Positions 1 through 5,742 of a DNA stretch of 10,618 nucleotides are shown here, piece by piece. The position numbers and the translations under genes were made by a program. Under the pieces are notes generated by a model. It did not search any database. It was given only the letters and a program-made list of their open reading frames with translations, and was not told where the DNA came from. The stretch's first letter is position 1. Every line of letters begins with the position of its first letter. Source of the DNA: TTA-H9 sp002071415 (GTDB taxonomy: Bacteria > Bacteroidota > Bacteroidia > Bacteroidales > TTA-H9); assembly GCA_035411425.1 (NCBI GenBank), contig DAONSX010000068.1:1-10618 (forward strand). Reading direction: 5' to 3'.

Positions 1-18
1 CTTATCAAACACAATTGA
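1..18 (+). CDS. 3' end of an upstream gene (last 5 codons)
   Basis: The first 18 bases read Leu-Ile-Lys-His-Asn-stop. They are identical to the last six codons (stop included) of the 455-aa secreted protein ending at 2542, and the identity continues 37 bases past the stop. The simplest reading is that the window opens on the end of a paralogous gene, or of one whose 3' end was replaced by the same repeat. Nothing of its function is visible. The frame is inferred from copy 2. Confidence 0.5.
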   Translation, partial: LIKHN

Positions 19-251
19 ACTGTCGCTCCTTCGGAGCTCTATGAAATTTAAAACGGAATCGTGTACATTACATTCCGTTACAATTTAGCCCTGGAGGGGT
101 GATACTATAATATTCATTGCTTGAAGACAATTAATTCACGATCATAATTACCACCCTAATTCATCCTTACACAATTTTTCAACATGCTTATGTATCATGC
201 AATCATCAAAAAAAATTCTTTTAAAATGACCATATAAAAAGATATTTTGAT

Positions 252-259
252 TATATTTG
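252..259 (+). promoter_or_regulatory. Candidate -7 box inside repeat copy 1
   Basis: TATATTTG fits the Bacteroidetes -7 consensus TAnnTTTG and is unchanged in copy 2 (2745-2752). No convincing TTTG -33 box lies about 20 bases upstream, so this is weak. If active, it would transcribe the best-conserved part of the repeat. Confidence 0.25.
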
Positions 260-666
260 AGCCCACATTCAACTACTTAAGACTCTCCATGTTTTTCTCA
301 GCAACTATAGGGCTCTTCTGCCGCAAAGGGTTTACCAGGAAATACCTCTCTCGCATGTGCCGGAGTTGGATGTGTTTCCTTTTCTCAGGGCTCATAAGTA
401 ATTTCAACAAAAACACAATTATCACTAATTCAATAACTTACCCCCCCCACAAATTCAGCCATACCTGGCGTGGGGTGGATGTGCATTCGGTATTTGTAGG
501 ATGCAAGGGTTATTACTTGCCAGGGGGAACTTAGTTACCATAGGTTGAACCGGCTGAGACTTTGCGTAATACTCAAAGACCTGACGGGGGTAACTTACAA
601 AAGTTTTGCTCTTTTCATTTTTCCTAAGTTAATCAAAAAATATTAATCTTAAAAATAACATTTATC

Positions 667-1092
667 ATGAAAATCATAAGTAAATATCTAAGTATTGTTG
701 CAATAGTGCTTGTAACAGGCGTGGTGGCATTGTATGCCCATGCATGGCGTCCCGCTCAGAATACTCCCCTATCTACGCAGACGGATGGGGATTGTCTGAA
801 TGTTTATGTAACTCTCAAGGCACCGAACGATTCCTGGTGTTTAGAAAATTGTGCAGACCGGGTGGTGATTTACCGGACAGATGGGTGGTTTCAGGCTACA
901 CCTTATATCTTAGGACAAACTTATTATTCTTTTTGTATGCCTGTTCCTTTTAGTGGCACTATTTGCGCAACATTAACCTCCAAAGATGATCCGCAATGCT
1001 ACAATTGTCTCACTATCACCCCTGAATGTGCGCAAGGTAGTTGGACAATTAATTCATCAAACATCAATTTGACAGTCACTGTACAACCTTAA
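667..1092 (+). CDS. Small Cys-rich secreted protein, unknown function
   Basis: The product has 141 residues. Residues 1-26 are a signal peptide: basic start, a hydrophobic stretch (LSIVAIVLVTGVVALYA) and a likely cut after Ala-His-Ala. The mature part has eight cysteines (Asp-Gly-Asp-Cys, Trp-Cys, Glu-Asn-Cys, Phe-Cys, Ile-Cys, Gln-Cys, Asn-Cys, Glu-Cys), an even number that fits disulfides in an exported protein. It is otherwise rich in Thr, Ser and hydrophobics, as in a small beta-sandwich. I do not recognise the family. The ATG at 667 is chosen because the signal peptide begins there; the leader is AT-rich with no clear ribosome site. It lies between two copies of a long repeat, 82 bases before the 455-aa secreted protein but separated from it by a strong hairpin. 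No T9SS sorting domain is visible. Confidence 0.8.
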   Translation: MKIISKYLSIVAIVLVTGVVALYAHAWRPAQNTPLSTQTDGDCLNVYVTLKAPNDSWCLENCADRVVIYRTDGWFQATPYILGQTYYSFCMPVPFSGTICATLTSKDDPQCYNCLTITPECAQGSWTINSSNINLTVTVQP

Positions 1093-1107
1093 TATAGCAC
1101 TATCTTT

Positions 1108-1139
1108 GGGTACCTCTTAATATCTAAGGGGTACCCTTT
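1108..1139 (+). terminator. Terminator-like hairpin after the 141-aa gene
   Basis: Bases 1108-1119 (GGGTACCTCTTA) pair with 1125-1136 (TAAGGGGTACCC). This gives a 12-bp stem with a single T-G wobble and a 5-base loop (ATATC), followed directly by TTT. It starts 15 bases after the stop codon at 1092. The T run is short, but the stem is the strongest I noticed in the window. It would partly or fully separate the 141-aa gene from the next gene. Confidence 0.75.
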
Positions 1140-1174
1140 GAGAAATTATTTCATATAAACTTTCGTATTTAAGC

Positions 1175-2542
1175 ATGTTGTTACGCAAGTATTGGTTTTG
1201 TGTTATAGCCATCGCATTATTTTCCCCATTTTTATCCTATGGACAGTGGCCAAATTATCTTTGTGAGACCGCATTGCCTTTCTGTGGAGAACCTATTATT
1301 CAACCTTCAAGTAACTGGTGCTATTTAGCTCAAACAGGGCCTAGTTATACCTGTTTTGGTCCAGGAGTTATTAATTGTGTTCATTGGTTTTATTTTAGAG
1401 CTATAAGTAGCGGGTCGGTACAAATTATGATTGAACATATACCACCTGCACCATCTTGTCCATATGCATTATTCCCAAATATTGTTTGGGGTCATTTTGA
1501 ATCCATGGGCGATTTATGTACCGATTCTTTGGATAATGCACATGTACTGACTTGTAATTTTCTTGGTGCAATATCACCTCCTGGAGCAATTCTGAACTTT
1601 GAAGTGATTGCCGGGAAATATTACTATTTAATGTTCGTTCATTCAGGCTGCTATTCTCCTCCATTAAGCTATATAATCACCATATCCCAGACTAACCGGG
1701 GCCAGCCGGGTGCCGGGGTATTGGATTGCGATCTGGTATATAACCAACCCTGCATCATTACCTTCATTTATGCCGATACCACCCCCTGCAATACAAGCAC
1801 CAACACTTTTAACATCAATGGCTTGGTGGGGTTTATGTATCCTCCGTCATCAGGGAGTTTGGTAGTAAAAGATGTCAATTCGGGATTAATGGACATTATC
1901 TCTCCTCCCTTTGCAGGACAGAGTAATTTTTCGATCAAGAACATTCCCTGTGATGGTCAGATACATTCCTTACAGGCTTGGTTTACCGATGGGGAGTGCA
2001 GCTTAGATACCACAATCGTGGCCCCACAGGGGGAATGCGCCATAGGCGTGATGTCGGGGGGCGGCCATGTCTGCCAACCCTCAGGCCCGCCTGCGGAGGT
2101 TTATATTACTGCCTATGGCGGACTGCCACCCTATAGTTTCAGCTGGTCGTTCAACGGTGTCTCCCAACCCGGGGTATCAGGCTATACCGGGCCCTGGCCC
2201 TATGTGATCAGCGCCACGGAAGCGGGAACCTATGCCCTACTCAGCATGTCGGGTAGCGACTGCCCCGGCACAGCCACCGGCTCGGCTGTGGTTACCGCCT
2301 CAGAGCCCATCGTTACACTCAACGACACAACGGTGTGCGCCGGGGAAGCGGTGGTGCTGGATGCAGGGGCAGGCTTCAGTACCTATGTCTGGAGCACGGG
2401 TTACACAGGCCAGGCGCTGACGGTAACGGAACCCGGGACCTACAGCGTGATGGTAAGCGACGCCAATGGCTGCCAGGCCTCCGACAGCGCCACTGTTACC
2501 CATCATCCCATACCTCAGCCTCTGCTTATCAAACACAATTGA
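1175..2542 (+). CDS. Secreted PKD/Ig-like surface protein of the gliding-motility type, truncated C-terminus
   Basis: The product has 455 residues. A signal peptide covers about 1-23 (cut near SYG-Q). Residues 25-185 resemble the Cys-containing N-terminal domain of Bacteroidetes gliding-motility-associated proteins: the CETALPFC start, a Trp-Phe-Tyr-Phe strand, a Val-Trp-Gly-His-Phe segment near 104-108, a GKYYYLMFVHSG strand near 147-158, and an AGVLDCDL end. Residues 290-374 and 378-443 look like two PKD/Ig-like modules, the second with VTLNDTTVCAGEAVVLDAG, YVWSTG and GTYSVMVSDANGC. Relatives usually end in a T9SS sorting domain (CHU_C type). Here the chain stops at Pro-Leu-Leu-Ile-Lys-His-Asn, and the last five codons belong to the long repeat, so the sorting domain is probably lost. 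Base composition shifts sharply within the gene: 1621-1680 has 20 G/C of 60, 2041-2100 has 42 of 60. The role in adhesion is inferred. Confidence 0.8.
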   Translation: MLLRKYWFCVIAIALFSPFLSYGQWPNYLCETALPFCGEPIIQPSSNWCYLAQTGPSYTCFGPGVINCVHWFYFRAISSGSVQIMIEHIPPAPSCPYALFPNIVWGHFESMGDLCTDSLDNAHVLTCNFLGAISPPGAILNFEVIAGKYYYLMFVHSGCYSPPLSYIITISQTNRGQPGAGVLDCDLVYNQPCIITFIYADTTPCNTSTNTFNINGLVGFMYPPSSGSLVVKDVNSGLMDIISPPFAGQSNFSIKNIPCDGQIHSLQAWFTDGECSLDTTIVAPQGECAIGVMSGGGHVCQPSGPPAEVYITAYGGLPPYSFSWSFNGVSQPGVSGYTGPWPYVISATEAGTYALLSMSGSDCPGTATGSAVVTASEPIVTLNDTTVCAGEAVVLDAGAGFSTYVWSTGYTGQALTVTEPGTYSVMVSDANGCQASDSATVTHHPIPQPLLIKHN

Positions 2543-3048
2543 ACTGTCGCTCCTTCGGAGCTCTATGAAATTTAAAACGAGATCGTGTACATTACATTCC
2601 CTTACAATTTAGCCTTAGACGGTTGACCCTATAATATCCATGGCCTGAAGATAGTTAATTCAACACAATTTTTCAACATGCTTATGTATCATGTAATCAT
2701 CAAAAAAATTCTTTTAAAATGACCCTATAAAAAGATATTTTGATTATATTTGAGCCCGCATTCAACTACTTAAGACTCTCCATGTTTTTCTCAGCGACTA
2801 TAGGGCTCTTCTGCCGCAAAGGGTTTACCAGGCAATACCTCTCTCACATGTGCCGGAGTTGGATGTGTTTCCTTTTTTCAGAGCTCATAAGTAATTTCAA
2901 TAAAAACACAAGTATCACTAATTCAATAACTTACCCCCCCCGCACATAACAACACCCTGCCTTACCCCCGAGTTATCTGTGCCTGGAGGAGAGGGGCATT
3001 CGGTATGGGTAGGACTCAAGGGTTATTTCCTCCCCGGGGGAACTTAGT
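2525..3048 (+). repeat. Long direct repeat, copy 2 (right copy)
   Basis: This is the second copy of the repeat at 1-534. It starts inside the last codons of the 455-aa gene (2525-2542) and continues through its 3' region. The GCTCC-TTC-GGAGC hairpin recurs at 2549-2561, the TATATTTG box at 2745-2752 and the C8 run at 2934-2941. After the C8 run about 50 bases differ from copy 1, then the match resumes from CATTCGGTA (about 2998) to GGGGGAACTTAGT (about 3048). An open frame at 2740-2949 ends where the copies diverge and shows no sign of selection at the protein level. With 3049-3205, where I see no feature, this fills the gap to the next gene. Confidence 0.9.
2745..2752 (+). promoter_or_regulatory. 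Candidate -7 box inside repeat copy 2
   Basis: TATATTTG fits TAnnTTTG and is the exact counterpart of the site at 252-259. As in copy 1, no clear -33 TTTG is present at the usual distance. Confidence 0.25.
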
Positions 3049-3205
3049 ATCGTTTGACCGACTAAATCAGCATCATAAAATCAAAGAAGCTGCAATGAAC
3101 GTATCGTGATAGGTGACCAACAAATTTCTCGTTAATCAGTTTAGAAAAATCAAGAAATCTATCTAAAAAAACCAAGTAAGTATTTAAATCCAAACAAATT
3201 AAAAA

Positions 3206-3850
3206 ATGAAAAAGATTATAATTATAACCGGAAGCGCTATAATAGTAATAGCATTAGCTGCAGTTGTTTTGTTTTCCTGCTCAAAGGAAAAAGCTGTTTT
3301 GAACAACCCCGTTCTGAAAAGTTCGGATACCTGTCTGATAAAAATTGCCTACATTAATCCGAATGGCGAGGCGATTTTCGATATTAACACCACCCATTTG
3401 GCATCATTGTTTGCAAACGGTATGACCCACAATTATCAGAACGAATATCCCAGCTCGGAATATAAAGTGGATTCCATGGCTTTTATAAAGTATTTTAACA
3501 GCAGTGAGGATACCCTGCGTGCTGATAGTGCCCACTATTATCTTATTCTATTTGGCAGATTAAACGTTGCAGATACGAATCTGTTCTTCGTTAAGTCTGC
3601 TATAAAACTTGCCAGGAATAATAACAACCTCTTTTTAAACAAATGCAAGGAGAATGGAGATGGGCCACAGATCATTATTGAACATGAATGCGAAGGTGTA
3701 AATTGTGCATCTTGTGATTTTACGTATACGTGGAGCTGGTGGATTTTTTACGGAAGTATTAATGGATGTATCTGTAATAAACCTGTAGGACCGAACGGGT
3801 ACTGCAACCATATTGTCAGAAAAACAGTTCATTTACTTCCATCCCTGTAA
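3206..3850 (+). CDS. Lipoprotein with C-terminal cysteine cluster, unknown function
   Basis: The product has 214 residues. It starts MKKIIIITGS, has a hydrophobic stretch to residue 22 and a lipobox Leu-Phe-Ser-Cys with the lipid-bearing Cys at 25, followed by Ser-Lys-Glu. This predicts an SPII-processed lipoprotein in the cell envelope. The middle (40-150) is a mixed alpha/beta-looking region without known motifs. The last third holds a cysteine cluster: Cys-Glu-Gly-Val-Asn-Cys-Ala-Ser-Cys, a Trp-Ser-Trp-Trp segment, then CICNKPVGPNGYC. That final motif has the same CxC-x5-P-x3-C spacing as the next two loci, so the three are probably related. The start at 3206 puts the Lys-Lys of a signal peptide at residues 2-3. 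The next lipoprotein gene follows after 114 bases on the same strand. I do not recognise the family. Confidence 0.85.
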   Translation: MKKIIIITGSAIIVIALAAVVLFSCSKEKAVLNNPVLKSSDTCLIKIAYINPNGEAIFDINTTHLASLFANGMTHNYQNEYPSSEYKVDSMAFIKYFNSSEDTLRADSAHYYLILFGRLNVADTNLFFVKSAIKLARNNNNLFLNKCKENGDGPQIIIEHECEGVNCASCDFTYTWSWWIFYGSINGCICNKPVGPNGYCNHIVRKTVHLLPSL

Positions 3851-3964
3851 AAAAACAAGGAGTAATTGGTAATATACTCAATTTAAAACAATAATAAAGA
3901 TAAAACCAAACTTACTTCAAAAAAAATAATAAGTTTAAAATCAAACACATAACAAAAAAAAGAG

Positions 3965-4714
3965 ATGAAAAAAACACTATTAATCCTATTCATTTTTATT
4001 GCTGCAGGATTATCTTGCCATAGTCCTCAACGAATCCTTCTTGCTGAGAGGAACAAAACCAAGAACACATTTTCCATATTAATAGATACAAACAGGTTAA
4101 AGTCATTGATTGCAGAGGATTTCGAAATTAACAATGCAAAACATAATTTGCTTGTTACCCCATCTCAAACTTTAATAATTGAAAATAACAACATGGATAC
4201 AGGGATGGATGCATTCGTTTCATTTCTGAAAAAAAAATACCCGCCAAATGAAGAATTCATTGGTTATTCAGTTACCGTAAAATATGGCCCTGATTCGATT
4301 GTTTATAACAAATATATTATGGTAAGTACGTCTGAACCCATGGATTTAATTAATCTGAGACCTTTAACATACAAGCTTAAAATCATCCATATAATGATAA
4401 AAAAAATAGGCTCACAATGGTGGCTGGAAGCCAGAGGAAAATATGATAATAAAAATGTTGCTGTCTATTATTTGCTTGACAAATCTGGTAACTTCTTATA
4501 TTTAACAAAAAAATCGGGAAAAAACAAAAGGGTGGTTGAGTGTAAGCAAAATTTTGAAAACATTGATTGCAATCCATTTCTTACGGAAAAATTTACATGT
4601 GCCTGTGAAGGAGTCGTCTATCCGGAAAATGCTTGTTCAAATGATATTTGCTATCGCTATAGCACTGCGCTATCCAGTTATGGGCTTGGCAGGTTATTTG
4701 AAGAAAAACCATAA
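3965..4714 (+). CDS. Lipoprotein, paralogue of the adjacent pseudogene, unknown function
   Basis: The product has 249 residues with signal sequence MKKTLLILFIFIAAGLSC and lipobox Cys at 18, so it is probably an envelope lipoprotein. Recognisable blocks are DTNRLKSLIAEDFE (56-69 approximately), LLVTPSQTLII, a Gly-Ser-Gln-Trp-Trp-Leu-Glu-Ala-Arg-Gly block near 150-160, VAVYYLLDKSGN, and a Cys-rich tail with CACEGVVYPENAC before a final SSYGLGRLFEEKP. Nearly every block has a counterpart in the broken locus at 4942-5693. The N-terminal half resembles nothing I can name. The start is supported by the lipoprotein signal and an A/G-rich leader (AAAAGAG directly before the ATG). It probably belongs to one run of related genes with 3206-3850. 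Function unknown. Confidence 0.85.
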   Translation: MKKTLLILFIFIAAGLSCHSPQRILLAERNKTKNTFSILIDTNRLKSLIAEDFEINNAKHNLLVTPSQTLIIENNNMDTGMDAFVSFLKKKYPPNEEFIGYSVTVKYGPDSIVYNKYIMVSTSEPMDLINLRPLTYKLKIIHIMIKKIGSQWWLEARGKYDNKNVAVYYLLDKSGNFLYLTKKSGKNKRVVECKQNFENIDCNPFLTEKFTCACEGVVYPENACSNDICYRYSTALSSYGLGRLFEEKP

Positions 4715-4735
4715 GTAAACCTTAGTTTCCGGGTT

Positions 4736-4800
4736 AATGACGTTTCGCCCCTTTTGGGCTTTATGGAATTTAAGACTGAAATTTTACATTGCCATTTAGG
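4736..4800 (+). repeat. Degraded short relative of the long repeat's first 65 bases
   Basis: Twenty-two bases after a stop codon, this stretch lines up with the start of the long repeat: GCCCCTTTTGGGC then TTTATGGAATTTAAGAC, against GCTCCTTCGGAGC then TCTATGAAATTTAAAAC, followed by ACATT and CATTTAGG against ACATT and AATTTAGC. The hairpin is kept although its sequence changed (GCCC/GGGC at 4747-4750 and 4756-4759). All three occurrences lie just downstream of a stop codon, which suggests a transcript-end element. The rest of the long repeat is missing here. Confidence 0.55.
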
Positions 4801-4851
4801 AACTAATCATTGAAATCATGAATTTTAAATTATATATTTATGTTCAATGAT

Positions 4852-4885
4852 TTTGGCAGAATTGATGTATGATTAAATACTTTTG
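4852..4885 (+). promoter_or_regulatory. Bacteroidetes-type promoter upstream of the pseudogene
   Basis: TTTG at 4852-4855 and TACTTTTG at 4878-4885 match the -33 (TTTG) and -7 (TAnnTTTG) consensus, with 22 bases between them. The -7 box ends 56 bases before the ATG at 4942. It would drive the broken lipoprotein-like gene. The match is exact for both boxes, though such AT-rich sites also arise by chance. Confidence 0.5.
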
Positions 4886-4941
4886 TAAAGGGTTCGTTTA
4901 TCATTCAATTATCAGTAATAATAGAATAATTTGCTAAGACT

Positions 4942-5693
4942 ATGAAAAAAGATAAATTCGTTTTTTTACTTGCAATATTAAATTTGTGCATTTTAAATCT
5001 TGTAGCTCAGGTCAAGATTGCAAAAGTCCAGAATAAAACAACTTTAACGTATGTAGTTGATAAAAATTTACTCAAAACTTAATATTAGAAGATATTATTG
5101 TTGAAACCTGTAAAAGCAATATGTTAATAACCCCAAGCGCTATTTATTGTATAATACCGACAATGATAGACACAGGAGACATAATAAAAATTTTAAAACC
5201 AAAATATCCAAGAAATGAGAAATTCATATTAAATATATCTTCCGTTCAAACTAAAAACTAATTTGAAACCGATTCTATTATGCTCCCCAGGTTTGTGGTC
5301 TCTGCAGAAAAAGAACCCGGTGAACTATCAGGACTACAACCCATTGAATTAAAGGAAAATATAAAAAGCCTGGGTATTCAAAAAATCGGTGGAGCATGGT
5401 GGCTTGTAGCAAGAGGATGATATCAAGACAAAAATATCGCTGTTTTTTATCGACTGCGTAAATCCGGGAATACGCCTAGTCTTAAACATAAAGCAAGAAA
5501 AGGCCAAAAGAACATGATTATCTGTAGTCAAAAATATGATTTTATGAAGTGTACCCCAGTTATAGGTGTAGAATTGTTTTGTTATTGTGAAGGTTTTCCC
5601 CCACCCAAAGGCACCTGTAGTACTGATGTATCGGGTCTGTCCATGGATGGATTAAATCTCAGCTATGGTCTCGGTCGTTTGTTGCGGCAATGA
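4942..5693 (+). pseudogene. Broken paralogue of the 249-aa lipoprotein
   Basis: The frame from ATG 4942 gives a signal peptide (MKKDKFVFLLAILNL, ending near Leu-Val-Ala-Gln) and stops at TAA 5080-5082 after Asp-Lys-Asn-Leu-Leu-Lys-Thr. Restoring one T there resumes the match: Lys-Thr-Leu-Ile-Leu-Glu-Asp corresponds to Lys-Ser-Leu-Ile-Ala-Glu-Asp of the neighbour. In that second frame two more stops occur, TAA 5259-5261 and TGA 5418-5420. Clear homology continues around them: LITPSAIY, TGDIIKILKPKYPRNEKFI, IGGAWWLVARG-stop-YQDKNIAVFY, CYCEGFPPPKGTC and LSYGLGRLLRQ, ending at TGA 5691-5693. Three independent lesions argue for a dead gene rather than recoding or a sequencing slip. It is the product of a local duplication. 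The following gene is convergent, 49 bases away. Confidence 0.9.
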
Positions 5694-5742
5694 ATCAGGA
5701 TAAGTTGTCCACTGTTGTTGTTTTTCATGGAAGTGGCTCATT

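Larger units (their letters stand above)
1..534 (+). repeat. Long direct repeat, copy 1 (left copy)
   Basis: This stretch matches 2525-3048. Positions 1-55 are identical to 2525-2579. From 247 to 448 I count 8 differences in 202 bases (about 96% identity). The stretch around 57-185 is more diverged and copy 1 holds extra bases around 142-170, flanked by TAATTCA motifs. After a C8 run (441-448) the copies diverge, then match again from the CATTCGGTA at about 485 to GGGGGAACTTAGT at about 534. A 5-bp hairpin, GCTCC-TTC-GGAGC, lies at 25-37 just after the stop codon. I see no terminal inverted repeats and no transposase. An open frame at 247-534 is probably not a gene, because 5 of the 8 differences change an amino acid. 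The repeat may extend left of the window. Confidence 0.9.

Noticed and set aside
441..448. C8 run as a phase-variation switch (also 2934-2941).
   Set aside because: Both copies have the same length and the run is not within a supported gene or promoter.
247..534. Open frame of 95 codons (TTG start), with a 69-codon relative at 2740-2949, as a paired small-protein family.
   Set aside because: Most differences between the copies are non-synonymous (5 of 8 in the matched part), the frames end differently after the C8 run, and the start would be TTG without a ribosome site. Better explained as repeat sequence.
570..595. ACTCAAAG-ACCTGACGGGGG resembles the conserved 16S rRNA segment around position 910.
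   Set aside because: The similarity is limited to about 20 bases with gaps, and no other rRNA sequence surrounds it.
2232..2568. Several overlapping frames of 60-80 codons on both strands.
   Set aside because: They lie in the GC-rich part of the 455-aa gene, where stop codons are rare, and have no independent support.
5080..5420. Stop-codon readthrough or recoding in the 4942-5693 locus.
   Set aside because: TAA and TGA both occur, and a one-base frameshift is also present; no recoding signal is evident, so a pseudogene is simpler.
5694..5742. A terminator between the convergent pseudogene and hydrolase (CCACT...AGTGG).
   Set aside because: The stem is five pairs with a loop of about 18 bases, too weak to claim.
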